From: Streptomyces sp. 2131.1
GTDB lineage: Bacteria > Actinomycetota > Actinomycetes > Streptomycetales > Streptomycetaceae
Direction of reading: 5' to 3'
Assembly: GCF_900105515.1 (NCBI RefSeq)
Contig: NZ_FNSY01000002.1
Coordinates: forward strand, 62,001-126,000
Length of the DNA: 64,000 nucleotides
In this document: piece by piece, positions 35,389 to 42,943 of the stretch
Layout of the letters: each line of letters opens with the position of its first letter
Numbering within the stretch: the stretch's first letter is position 1
Made by a program: the position numbers and the translations under genes
Notes under the pieces: generated by a model
Database searches by the model: none
The model's input: only the letters and a program-made list of their open reading frames with translations
Told to the model about the DNA's origin: nothing

Positions 35389-35837
35389 CCGACCGGTCCT
35401 CCGCCCTGGAGCTGGTGCGCCATGCGCCGGGTGTTCGCGGGGTCGTCGAGCCGTTCGGCGTCGATGAGCGCGCAGAGCAGGCCGCTGACCTCCAGCACCT
35501 TCTCGCCGTCCACGGTGACGGTGCCGTCCAGGACGGCGGCGTCCTCGTTCATCGACTCGATCCTGGCCTCCATGTGCAGGACCTCACCGGGCTGCACGGG
35601 GCGCAGCGAGGTCGCCTCGCCGACGGCCAGGAGTGCGGCGCGCAGCCGGTGGTCGGTGCTGATCATGATCAGCCAGGTGGCGGCCTGGCAGAGGGCCTCC
35701 AGCGCCAGGCCGAACGGCATGGCGGGCCCGTCGCCGGTGCTCTGCCAGTACGTCTCGTCGACCGAGGTGACCTTGCGGGCCGTGATGCGCTCGTTGGGCG
35801 CACACGTCTCGATCCTGTCGATCAGATGGAATCGCAT
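35385..35837 (-). CDS. Second hot-dog dehydratase-like protein
   Basis: FabA/FabZ-like protein of 150 aa. The hot-dog helix is MPFGLALEALCQAATWLIM, where the Glu-Ala-x-x-Q pattern matches the FabZ helix; the usual preceding His-x-Phe-P loop is not clear (TYWQSTGDGPAMPFG). It may therefore be the non-catalytic or partner subunit of a DH heterodimer, as known for highly reducing type II PKS. ATG 35837 follows GGGAGAAG; the longer frame starts in the KR gene. Confidence 0.8.
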   Translation of the reverse strand: MRFHLIDRIETCAPNERITARKVTSVDETYWQSTGDGPAMPFGLALEALCQAATWLIMISTDHRLRAALLAVGEATSLRPVQPGEVLHMEARIESMNEDAAVLDGTVTVDGEKVLEVSGLLCALIDAERLDDPANTRRMAHQLQGGGPVG

Positions 35838-35868
35838 CGTCGTCTCTTCTCCCGGTTCCCGTGGCCCG

Positions 35869-36636
35869 TCACGGCCGGCCGACGCCGAGCTGGGCGGAGA
35901 ACCCGCCGTCCACACAGAGCAGTTCGCCCGTCGTGTAGCCGGAGTCGGGCCCGGCCAGGAACAGCGCGGCCGAGGCCACCTGCTCGACGGTGGCGAACCG
36001 GCGCATCGGGATCTGCCGCTTGATGCTCTTGCCGCCGTCCCGCTGCATGACCTCCCCGACCAGTTCGGTCGGGGTGAAGCCGGCCAGGACGGCGTTGACC
36101 CGTACGCCGAACCGCGCGAGCTCGACGGCGGCGCAGCGGGTGAAGGAGTTCAGGGCGCCCTTGGACGCCGAGTAGTTGGACTGCCCGATCCAGCCGCGCT
36201 CGCCCATGGCGGACGAGATGTTGACGATCGTGGCCGCGCCCTGCGCCATGAACTGCTCCATGACGGCGTGGGTGCAGTGGTAGGCGCCGCCGAAGTTGGT
36301 CTTCATGACGTTGAGCCAGGCGTCGGCCGGGGAGTCGTAGATCAGCCCGTCGTCGCTGACGCCGGCATTGTTGACCAGCAGGTTCAGGGGGCCCAGCAGG
36401 CGGTTGGCCTCCTCGACGAGGCGGGCCGCGTCCTGCGGGTCGGCGACGTCGGCGCCGATCGCCACGGCCTTGCCGCCGGCCGTCTCGATCTCCTTGACCA
36501 CCGCGAGGGCGTCCTCCCGGCGGGAGCGGTAGTTCACGGCGACGGCCGCGCCCTGCTCGGCCAGTCCCAGGGCGATGGCCCGGCCGATGCCGCGGGAGGC
36601 TCCGGTGACCAGCGCGGTGCGGTCCTTCAGCTTCAT
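35869..36636 (-). CDS. 3-ketoacyl-ACP reductase (FabG-like SDR)
   Basis: Short-chain dehydrogenase of 255 aa. The cofactor motif TGASRGIG is at 11-18, NNAG at 89-92 and the catalytic Ser141/142-Tyr155-Lys159 in NISSAMG and YSASK. It reduces the 3-keto group after each condensation. ATG 36636 has AGGAAGAG upstream. A terminator-like hairpin lies between it and the ACP gene, so KR and downstream genes may be read at a lower level than ACP. Confidence 0.92.
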   Translation of the reverse strand: MKLKDRTALVTGASRGIGRAIALGLAEQGAAVAVNYRSRREDALAVVKEIETAGGKAVAIGADVADPQDAARLVEEANRLLGPLNLLVNNAGVSDDGLIYDSPADAWLNVMKTNFGGAYHCTHAVMEQFMAQGAATIVNISSAMGERGWIGQSNYSASKGALNSFTRCAAVELARFGVRVNAVLAGFTPTELVGEVMQRDGGKSIKRQIPMRRFATVEQVASAALFLAGPDSGYTTGELLCVDGGFSAQLGVGRP

Positions 36637-36704
36637 CTGTCTCTTCCTGTTTCTGCCGGGAGATGGGCGGCACGGGGGCGGACGTGGCCGGATGGCCGGT
36701 GGCC

Positions 36705-36750
36705 CCGCGGCCGGTGTCCGGGACGCCTTCGGCCCGGACACCGGCCGCGG
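36705..36750 (-). terminator. Hairpin between ACP and KR genes
   Basis: Perfect inverted repeat with 18-bp arms (CCGCGGCCGGTGTCCGGG and its complement) and a 10-nt loop, 16 nt after the ACP stop. It would act as a partial terminator or a stabilising 3' end for an AT-ACP transcript. Confidence 0.7.
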
Positions 36751-36766
36751 AAGGCGGCGGGGCGGG

Positions 36767-37180
36767 TCAGGCGGCCTTGGCCCGCTCGGTGAGCAGGTCG
36801 GTGAGGTTCTGGACGGTGAACAGCCCGAGCACGCCCTCGGCCGTCAGCGGCTCGGTCAGCTGGGCGCGGTCGAACTGCGGGAGCACCTTCTCCAGGTGGG
36901 TCAGACCGGTGTCGTTGACGACCTCGTTCTCGTCGCCGAACTCCTCGTCGGGGATGCCGCCCTGGAGCAGGTCCGCGATGTCGGCGACGGTGATCTTCAC
37001 CTTGGTGGTGCGCTCCAGCCGGAAGAGGATGTCGAGCAGGTCGATCGACTCCGCGCCCAGCTCGCCCAGCAGGGTCGCCTCGGGAACGGCCTCGTCCTCG
37101 TCGATGCCGAGGGCGTCGGCGACGGCGGCCTGCACTGCGGAGAGGTAGTCGGTCGTCGTGGGGATCAAAGTTTCGGACAC
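36767..37180 (-). CDS. Acyl carrier protein, long type
   Basis: Protein of 137 aa. Residues 10-85 are a carrier domain with the phosphopantetheine site Ser45 in LGAESIDLLDILFRLE. Family ACPs are about 80-90 aa; this one has some 50 extra residues (from about 90) containing TGLTHLEKVL and ending in a Leu/Thr-rich helix, similar to long ACPs of reducing type II systems. Start GTG 37180. Either of the two phosphopantetheinyl transferases could prime it. Confidence 0.9.
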   Translation of the reverse strand: MSETLIPTTTDYLSAVQAAVADALGIDEDEAVPEATLLGELGAESIDLLDILFRLERTTKVKITVADIADLLQGGIPDEEFGDENEVVNDTGLTHLEKVLPQFDRAQLTEPLTAEGVLGLFTVQNLTDLLTERAKAA

Positions 37181-37255
37181 CGCTGGCTGCCTTTCGGTGG
37201 GTTGTTGCGTACGGGCCGGCGCCGGGGGCCGGTCCGCCGGGTGCGGGGCGGGTGC

Positions 37256-38224
37256 CTAGGCGGCGGCCGCCGTGGTGATCTCCTGGCTCAGGTCGCGCAG
37301 GAGGGTGGTGATGCGGCGCGCGTCGTTGGTGCTGCGCACGTCGGCGCCGGGCGCGGTCCGCTTGGCGAAGCCGCTGAGCACCCGGCCGGGTCCGACCTCC
37401 AGATAGCCGTCCGGGACGGTCTGCGCGGCGCCGGCGAGTACGTCGACCCAGCGGACCGGGCCGGCCAGCTGGCGGCGCAGCAGGTCGCGGGCGTGGGCGC
37501 CGTCCCGCACGAGGGTGCCGGTCACCGAGCTGTACACCGGGAGCCGGGGGGACCGGAAGGTGACCCGGGCCAGCTCGGCGGCGAACTCGTCCTCGATGAC
37601 ACGCATGAGGGAGCAGTGGAAGGGGGCCGAGACCTTGAGCGGCACGGCGCGTTCGGCTCCGGCCTCCAGGGCGAGCCGCATCGCCTCGGCGACGGCCCCG
37701 TCCTGTCCGGAGACGACGGTCTGGCCGGCCTCGTTGTAGTTGGCGACCTCGACCACGCCGAGCGCGGACGCCTCGGCGCAGATCTCGTCGATCCGTTCGG
37801 GCGCGAGGCCCATGAGCGCGGCCATGGCGCCGGAGACGCGCTGCGAGACGCCGGCCATCAGCTCACCGCGCCGGCGCACCAGGCGAAGGGCGTCGTCGGC
37901 GGCGAGTACCCCGCCGACGACGAGGGCGGTGTACTCGCCGAGGCTGTGCCCGGCGACCGCGCCGGGCACGAAGCCGGTCTCCTCGTGGAGCACCTGGTAC
38001 ACGGCGAGGCTGGTGGCGACGATGGCGGGCTGGGCGATCTCGGTCGGCTCCAGCTCCCCGGCCGCCGCGGTGGAGCACAGCTCCATCAGGGGCAGCCCGG
38101 TCGCCTGCTGCGCGTGGGCGAGGACGCGGCCCGCGGTGCGCGGGTGGTCGCGAAGCAGATGGGCGGCCATGCCGGCGCGCTGTGATCCCTGTCCGGGAAA
38201 CATCGTGAAGAGGTTGTCGCTCAT
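37256..38224 (-). CDS. Malonyl-CoA:ACP transacylase (FabD-like)
   Basis: Discrete acyltransferase of 322 aa. Hallmarks are the oxyanion loop FPGQGSQ (9-15), nucleophile Ser94 in GHSLGEY, Arg near 117-119 in RRRGELM and His203 in PFHCSL. It loads malonyl onto the ACP. A dedicated AT is unusual for aromatic type II clusters, which borrow the primary enzyme, but is common in reducing ones. It is the first gene of the minus-strand PKS set, with five SARP-box-like heptamers upstream. Confidence 0.92.
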   Translation of the reverse strand: MSDNLFTMFPGQGSQRAGMAAHLLRDHPRTAGRVLAHAQQATGLPLMELCSTAAAGELEPTEIAQPAIVATSLAVYQVLHEETGFVPGAVAGHSLGEYTALVVGGVLAADDALRLVRRRGELMAGVSQRVSGAMAALMGLAPERIDEICAEASALGVVEVANYNEAGQTVVSGQDGAVAEAMRLALEAGAERAVPLKVSAPFHCSLMRVIEDEFAAELARVTFRSPRLPVYSSVTGTLVRDGAHARDLLRRQLAGPVRWVDVLAGAAQTVPDGYLEVGPGRVLSGFAKRTAPGADVRSTNDARRITTLLRDLSQEITTAAAA

Positions 38225-38258
38225 TCCCGTCCTGCCTCACTGGGGGGTGGATGGTGTG

Positions 38259-38337
38259 TCATCGAGCCGTCGGCGAGGCGTTCTCGACTCCTGGAATGTC
38301 GCACCGCGCTCTGGCGCATTCCTCGAATGTGTCTCGA
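38259..38337 (-). promoter_or_regulatory. SARP-box-like heptamer repeats upstream of AT/PKS genes
   Basis: On the minus strand TCGAGAC-N4-TCGAGGA (38337-38320) and TCGAGAA-N4-TCGCCGA-N4-TCGATGA (38287-38259) are spaced exactly 11 bp start to start, the spacing of known SARP targets. The nearest heptamer ends 35 bp before the AT start codon. Confidence 0.6.
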
Positions 38338-38395
38338 TTCCCGCTGGCCACCAGGGCCTCTTGACGTGGTGTCACGCAGACGTGAGCTTGGGGCC

Positions 38396-39046
38396 ATGGT
38401 CAGGATGAGTGCGCAGGAGAGGCGTGAGGTCGTCGTACGGGCGGCGGTGGTGGAGTTCGCCCGGGGCGGCTACCGCGGTACGTCGACGGAGACGATCGCG
38501 CGCCGCTCGGGGGTCTCGCAGCCGTATCTGTTCCGGCTGTTCCCGGGCAAGCAGGCGCTGTTCCTGGCCGCCGCGACGCGCTGCCTGGCGCAGATCACGG
38601 AGCGGCTGGTGGGGGCGGCGGACGGCCTGTCCGGCGAGGACGCGCAGCGCGCGATGGCGAACGCGTACACCCGGATCATCGTCAAGGAGCCGGAGAGCCT
38701 GCTGATGCAGATGCAGGTGTACGCCGCCGCTGCCGCGGCGGAGGCCGACGGGGACCACGCGTTCGCGGAGGCGGTCCGGGCGCACTGGCAGGAGCTGTGG
38801 GACGCGGTGCACGCGACGACGGGCGCGGACACGGCGGGCACGACGACGTTCGTGGCGCGCGGGATGCTCGTCAACGCCCTGGTGTCGCTGGGCTTCCCGG
38901 CCGGGCACCGCGCGTGGGACGGCCTCGACCCGACGGTCGGCATCCGCGCCCTGCACGGGTTCGCGGACGGGGCGCCCGCGCGGGAGGCGGGGCCGGGTAC
39001 GCATGACGACGGGCCCGCCGGAGGGGACGCGGCGGGCCCGTCGTGA
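38396..39046 (+). CDS. TetR-family regulator
   Basis: Repressor-type protein of 216 aa. HTH at residues about 28-50 (TETIARRSGVSQPYLFRLF, then PGKQALF), helical C-terminal domain and an acidic Gly-rich tail. Starts at 38396 or 38405 are both possible. It is divergent from the AT/PKS set. The conserved ATCGAYGA elements upstream of the aldo/keto reductase and DUF1772 genes are candidate targets, which is inference. A hairpin overlaps its stop codon. Confidence 0.88.
   Translation: MVRMSAQERREVVVRAAVVEFARGGYRGTSTETIARRSGVSQPYLFRLFPGKQALFLAAATRCLAQITERLVGAADGLSGEDAQRAMANAYTRIIVKEPESLLMQMQVYAAAAAAEADGDHAFAEAVRAHWQELWDAVHATTGADTAGTTTFVARGMLVNALVSLGFPAGHRAWDGLDPTVGIRALHGFADGAPAREAGPGTHDDGPAGGDAAGPS
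39006..39044 (+). terminator. Hairpin overlapping the TetR stop codon
   Basis: Arms ACGACGGGCCCGCC and GGCGGGCCCGTCGT with an 11-nt loop; the last codons of the TetR gene form the stem. Confidence 0.55.
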
Positions 39047-39066
39047 TCAGGCGGGACGTCAGAACG

Positions 39067-39110
39067 TGTCCGGCGGATCATGGCCGGGGTCGCCCCTGAT
39101 CCGCCGGACA
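39067..39110. terminator. Terminator between convergent genes
   Basis: Arms TGTCCGGCGGATCA and TGATCCGCCGGACA with a 16-nt loop, between the TetR gene and the monooxygenase gene that converges on it. Confidence 0.7.
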
Positions 39111-39114
39111 GGCC

Positions 39115-40320
39115 CTAGTCGGCGCGGCCGGTGACCGGCGCCCGGTCCTTCTTCGCCCAGCGCAGCCCGTAGGCCACCTGGTCCTTCTCGGCGGCCGTGA
39201 AGGCGCGGGTGTTCCAGTTCTTGCGCATGAACGCCTCGCGCACCTTGATCAGCAGCGGGTTCTTGACGGCGCCCATCTTGCCGATCATCCAGGCGATGTT
39301 CTGGAGCGGCCCGGTGCGCTTGCGGCGCTCCTCCTCGTACCGGCGCAGCGCACCGACCGAGTCGCTGTCCTCGGCGAGGTATTCGGCGAGGACGAGCGCG
39401 TCCTCCAGGGCCTGGCAGGCGCCCTGGCCGATGTTGAAGGTGATGGGGTGGGCGGCGTCCCCGAGGAGGGTGACCCGGCCCTTGCCCCACTGCTTCTCTG
39501 GCTTGCGGCCCTCGACGTCGCCGCGCAGGATCCAGTCCTCCGGGGTGGCGCGCAGGATGTCGGCGACCGGGCCGGCCCAGCCCTCGTGGCGGCGCAGCAG
39601 CATGTCGCGTACTCCGGCGCCGTCGCGCCCGCCGGGTGCCCCGTTGGCCACGCTCATCCAGTGGACGAGGCCGGGGGCGACGTCGTAGTACGTGAAGCGG
39701 GTGCCGGGCCCGAAGACCGCGTTGAACGTGCCGGGCGGGATGTCCGCGTGTTCCATCGGGGCCCGGCCGCGCCAGGCGATGTAGCCGCTGAACCGGTTGC
39801 GGGCGGGCCCGAACATGCAGTCGCGCACGGCCCCGTGGATGCCGTCGGCACCGATCAGGAGGTCGCCGCGCTCGCTGCCGCCGTCCGCGAAGTGCACGGT
39901 GACGCCGTCCGCGTCCTGGTCGAAGGAGACGACCTGGGCGCCGGTGCGCAGCGGGGAGCCCTCCAGCGCGTCGCGCAGCACGCCGTGCAGCACGGAGCGT
40001 TCGACGGCGATGGTGGGGGCGCCGTAGCGCTCGATGAAGTCGCCGACGGGCCAGGCGCCGAGGACGTCGCCGCGGTCGGTGGTGAAGTGGGCGGTGTGCT
40101 GGACGGGCGCGACCTCCAGGACCTGGTCGGCCAGGCCCAGGTAGTCGAGGGCGAGCACGCCGTTGCTCCAGATGTGGAGGCCGGCGCCGCCGTCGCGCAG
40201 CGAGTCGGCTCGCTCGAACACGACGACTTCGAAGCCCCTGCGCTGGAGCGCGAGGGCGGCGGCGAGGCCGCCTATCCCTCCGCCGGCGATGAGTATGCGA
40301 CGGGCACGTCCTTTGGCCAT
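39115..40320 (-). CDS. FAD-dependent aromatic monooxygenase
   Basis: Class A flavoprotein hydroxylase of 401 aa. GGGIGGLAAALALQRRG is the FAD fold, DLLIGADGIHGAVR the DG motif and VTLLGDAAHP the GD motif followed by GQGACQALEDA. It most resembles salicylate/hydroxynicotinate-type hydroxylases and so should hydroxylate an electron-rich aromatic ring with NAD(P)H and O2. ATG 40320 follows GAGGAGA. Its presence with an aromatase/cyclase suggests that an aromatic intermediate exists. It is divergent from DUF1772. Confidence 0.9.
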   Translation of the reverse strand: MAKGRARRILIAGGGIGGLAAALALQRRGFEVVVFERADSLRDGGAGLHIWSNGVLALDYLGLADQVLEVAPVQHTAHFTTDRGDVLGAWPVGDFIERYGAPTIAVERSVLHGVLRDALEGSPLRTGAQVVSFDQDADGVTVHFADGGSERGDLLIGADGIHGAVRDCMFGPARNRFSGYIAWRGRAPMEHADIPPGTFNAVFGPGTRFTYYDVAPGLVHWMSVANGAPGGRDGAGVRDMLLRRHEGWAGPVADILRATPEDWILRGDVEGRKPEKQWGKGRVTLLGDAAHPITFNIGQGACQALEDALVLAEYLAEDSDSVGALRRYEEERRKRTGPLQNIAWMIGKMGAVKNPLLIKVREAFMRKNWNTRAFTAAEKDQVAYGLRWAKKDRAPVTGRAD

Positions 40321-40433
40321 CTGTGGGTCTCCTCGTGGCTGTCCGGGCGCTGGGGTCCGGGCGGGGGTCCGACGGAACGGGGTGCGGGGCGGGCTGGAAC
40401 GCCGAGGAACAAGGGGGCGCCGGAACAATCTTC

Positions 40434-40465
40434 CTGTCAACGCTAGAACTTTAATCGATGAATTC
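40434..40465 (+). promoter_or_regulatory. Conserved promoter/operator element upstream of DUF1772 gene
   Basis: CTGTCA-AC-GCTAGAA-CTTTA-ATCGATGA, matching 23 of 28 positions of the element before the aldo/keto reductase gene in the same orientation. A second dyad TCATC-GACA-GATGA follows at 40473-40486. Confidence 0.6.
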
Positions 40466-40523
40466 TGTAGTGTCATCGACAGATGATGGAGCACCGACTG
40501 TAGACCGACGAAGGTGGTTGTTG

Positions 40524-40997
40524 ATGGAAGCGCTCCTGCAAACGCTGGCCGTGGTGGCCACCATGGCCAACGCCGTCGTGTACGGCACCGACGTCTTCTC
40601 GGCCCTCGTGCAGCGCCCCGCGATGGCCCACGTCGACGACCGGGTCCTCACCAGCACCATGGGTCAGATCCACCGCTTCGGCGACCAGCGGATGCCGGTC
40701 CCCGGAGTGTTCGGCCTCGTCGCGACCGTCGGCACGGCGGTCGTCGCGGCCGTGGACGGCAAGGCCGTGCCGGCCGTCGCGGCGGGCATCGCGGCACTGG
40801 CCCTGGTGGTCTGGCTGACCGTCTACAACAAGATCAGCGCCCCGGTGAACAAGGAACTCACCGACGCCGCCCTGGACTGCCGCACCGCCGCCGACGCCCG
40901 CGGCCTGCAACGCACCTGGGACAGCGTCATCAACGCCCGCGTCCTGCTCCAGGCGGTCGCCCTGGGCGGCATGTGCGTCGCACTGATGGGCTCCTGA
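40524..40997 (+). CDS. DUF1772 membrane protein (anthrone-oxygenase-like)
   Basis: Protein of 157 aa with four hydrophobic helices (about 5-25, 60-80, 84-102 and 135-155) and polar loops (TSTMGQIHRFGDQRMP). DUF1772 includes cofactor-free anthrone oxygenases that make quinones. ATG 40524 follows AAGGTGG. It is the only plus-strand enzyme gene in the central block and is divergent from the flavin monooxygenase, so the two oxidations may serve the same ring system. A long palindromic terminator follows. Confidence 0.82.
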   Translation: MEALLQTLAVVATMANAVVYGTDVFSALVQRPAMAHVDDRVLTSTMGQIHRFGDQRMPVPGVFGLVATVGTAVVAAVDGKAVPAVAAGIAALALVVWLTVYNKISAPVNKELTDAALDCRTAADARGLQRTWDSVINARVLLQAVALGGMCVALMGS

Positions 40998-41012
40998 ACG
41001 CCGGCCGCCCGT

Positions 41013-41053
41013 ACGGGAGGGGGCCCACCGGTGACCGGTGGGCCCCCTCCCGT
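41013..41053. terminator. Long palindromic bidirectional terminator
   Basis: A 41-bp near-perfect palindrome with 20-bp arms (left arm ACGGGAGGGGGCCCACCGGT). It lies between DUF1772 (plus) and the 36-aa peptide gene (minus), ending 12 bp from the peptide stop, so it can end both transcripts. Confidence 0.8.
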
Positions 41054-41064
41054 GTGCCCGTGCC

Positions 41065-41175
41065 CTACTGGAGCGCGATGTTGCCGAGGACCGACTCCTC
41101 GGAGTCCTGGTCCAGGACCGCGTCGAGGACGGGCTCGGTCTCGGTGATCTGGGTCTGCTGGCTCTTAGCGGCCAC
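41065..41175 (-). CDS. 36-residue acidic peptide of unknown function
   Basis: A short gene with unusually good signals: GTG start 41175, AAGGAG exactly 7 nt before it, and a 41-bp palindromic terminator 12 bp after the stop. The peptide starts MAAKSQQTQITETEP, continues with an acidic middle (LDQDSEES) and ends VLGNIALQ. It has no Cys, no signal peptide and no transmembrane segment. It may be a regulatory or accessory peptide, or a modified-peptide precursor; no maturase is recognised nearby. Two 11-bp-spaced heptamer pairs upstream (41394-41411 and 41288-41305, minus orientation) suggest SARP control. Confidence 0.6.
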   Translation of the reverse strand: MAAKSQQTQITETEPVLDAVLDQDSEESVLGNIALQ

Positions 41176-41494
41176 GGGAGGGCTCCTTCGTCCTGGACAG
41201 CCTGCGGGAACACCTGTGCGGAAGCACACGGCGAATTCTCTATCGAGATTCGCTGGCCCCCCGATGGCCGTCAACCCGCCTTTCCCCGAATCGAGCGCCG
41301 CTCAAGAAATGCACCGGCCGTTTTCCCGTACGCCGATTTCCGGAAATGATCTGCGAACCCGTCTCGTACGTTTCTGGTGCGGCTCTCATGTGTTCCTCAA
41401 GCGGTTCTCCAGCGACTCACGGGAGTCTTTCGATGGCCCGGTATGCGTCCGGGCGCCCTGCCCCGTTTCCCGTCCGCTGCCAGGGGGTCGACCG
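41176..41494. other. Intergenic region with SARP-box-like repeats, no gene seen
   Basis: No supported gene. On the minus strand it holds TGGAGAA-N4-TTGAGGA (41411-41394) and TTGAGCG-N4-TCGATTC (41305-41288), both with 11-bp start-to-start spacing. An imperfect dyad (GAATTCTC-TATC-GAGATTC) is near 41233-41252. Together they look like the promoter region of the peptide gene. Confidence 0.55.
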
Positions 41495-41584
41495 ATGAGG
41501 CTCTGCGTGTGCTCCCCGTACGCACCCGGGAACGACGACCCGGAGGCCAGGTCCGACGAGGACATCGGCTGGCCCCGGCGCTGA
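41495..41584 (+). CDS. Possible 29-residue peptide
   Basis: ATG 41495 has AGGGGG 9-14 nt upstream. The frame encodes 29 residues beginning MRLCVCSPYAPGNDDPE and ending DIGWPRR. A perfect terminator hairpin (41594-41632) lies 10 bp after the stop. The signals fit a short transcript, but the ORF could be chance and the hairpin may serve the minus-strand ligase gene. Confidence 0.3.
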   Translation: MRLCVCSPYAPGNDDPEARSDEDIGWPRR

Positions 41585-41593
41585 CCGGGACGC

Positions 41594-41632
41594 GCGAAGG
41601 CCGCCCGACCGGTGAGGTCGGGCGGCCTTCGC
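41594..41632. terminator. Terminator hairpin
   Basis: Perfect 17-bp arms (GCGAAGGCCGCCCGACC) with a 5-nt loop, 13 bp past the stop of the minus-strand adenylation-like gene. Confidence 0.8.
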
Positions 41633-41644
41633 CGCCGCGCCCGT

Positions 41645-42856
41645 TCAGGCGTACGCGGGTGTCTTACGGGTCACCAGGTGCAGCTCGCCGTCGAGGTCGA
41701 GGTAGCCCCGGTCCCCCGTGGCGAGCCAGCCGTCGGGGTGCCCGGAAGGCACCTGCGGTCCGCGTATCTCCACCTCGCCGTCGCTCCACACCGGCGCCGG
41801 CAGCCCGCTCACCGCGTCGACGACCCGGCACTCGGTACCCGGCAGGGGCGCCCCCGCCGCCCCGCGCCCCGGCAGCGAGCCGGGGACCTGGGCGTGCGAG
41901 AGGGCGGCGAGCCCGCCGACTCCGTACCCCTGGAGGACCGGCACCCGCAGGGTGTCCCGCAGCCTTCGGGCGATGCCCGGCTCCAGCGCGGCGCCGTCCG
42001 AGAACACCGCGCGCAGCCGGCCCCCGGGCGGGAGCACCCCGTGCCCGGCGAAGCGCGCGTCGTCGGTCAGCCGGGCGAGCCTGGCCGGAAAGCCGTAGTA
42101 GTGGGTGGCGCCCAGGCTCCGGCTGACGGTCATGCCCGCGCACGGGTCCGGGTCGGCGACCAGGACCTGCTCCGCGCCCGCGTGCACGGCGGCCGCCAGC
42201 AGCGAGGGGTGGTACGCCTGCATGTGGTTGACGACCACGCTGTCCGCGTCGAGCCGGTGCGCGATGGCGGTCTGGGCCGCGTTGGCCAGCAGGTTGCGGT
42301 GGCTCAGGCGCAACTCCCGTACACCGGCCGTGGCATGCGCGACCCGCTGTACGCAGGCCACCGCGTCCGCGTCCGTGAAGGCCGGCGGCAGCGCGGGGCC
42401 GGCGCCGGCGTCCAGCAGCACCTTCAGCGGGACGCTCCCGCCGCCGCCCGGCCCATCCGTGGCGACCACGGTGTGCGGCCGCCCGGGGCCCCCGGCCAGC
42501 CGCTCGGCCGCCGGGGCGGGCAGGAACGCGAACTCCGCCCCGGACCGCGCGCACAGGTCGCGCAGGGCCCCGGGGTCCGCCGCCGGGTCGGCGAGGGCCA
42601 GCACCAGGCCGCTGCGCACCGCACCGAAGTACACGGCGGGAAAGACCGCGTCCAGGGTGCAGGCCGCGACCACGGCCCCGTCGGCCCGGCGCGCGGTGCG
42701 CCGGATGCCGTGGGCGATGCGGTCCGCCTCACGGTCCAGACCGGCGAAGCTCAGGGTGCCGGCCGGGGTGGTGACGGCCGGGCGGTCCCCGTACCGCTCC
42801 GCGGCCCGGCGCAGGAGACCGTCCAGCGGACGGTCCAGGTGTCTGAGCACGGCCAC
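41645..42856 (-). CDS. Truncated adenylation/acyl-CoA-ligase-like protein
   Basis: Protein of 403 aa, against about 500-550 in the family. It starts like a ligase (YGDRPAVTTPAGTLSFAGLD) and runs to motif A7 (LATGDRGYLDLDGELHL), then stops at once, so the mobile C-terminal domain with its catalytic Lys is missing. The phosphate loop is also degenerate: QRVAHATAGVRELRLSH has no SGTTGxPKG. It may bind an acyl group without activating it, or need a partner. It is a separate gene behind SARP1. Confidence 0.75.
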   Translation of the reverse strand: MAVLRHLDRPLDGLLRRAAERYGDRPAVTTPAGTLSFAGLDREADRIAHGIRRTARRADGAVVAACTLDAVFPAVYFGAVRSGLVLALADPAADPGALRDLCARSGAEFAFLPAPAAERLAGGPGRPHTVVATDGPGGGGSVPLKVLLDAGAGPALPPAFTDADAVACVQRVAHATAGVRELRLSHRNLLANAAQTAIAHRLDADSVVVNHMQAYHPSLLAAAVHAGAEQVLVADPDPCAGMTVSRSLGATHYYGFPARLARLTDDARFAGHGVLPPGGRLRAVFSDGAALEPGIARRLRDTLRVPVLQGYGVGGLAALSHAQVPGSLPGRGAAGAPLPGTECRVVDAVSGLPAPVWSDGEVEIRGPQVPSGHPDGWLATGDRGYLDLDGELHLVTRKTPAYA

Positions 42857-42943
42857 GGTGACCTCCTGGCGCCGGGAACGGGGTGGGAACGAGGCCCCAC
42901 TCTCCGCTCCGGCACTCGAAGGGTCTTCGAGACGGAGTGGACG

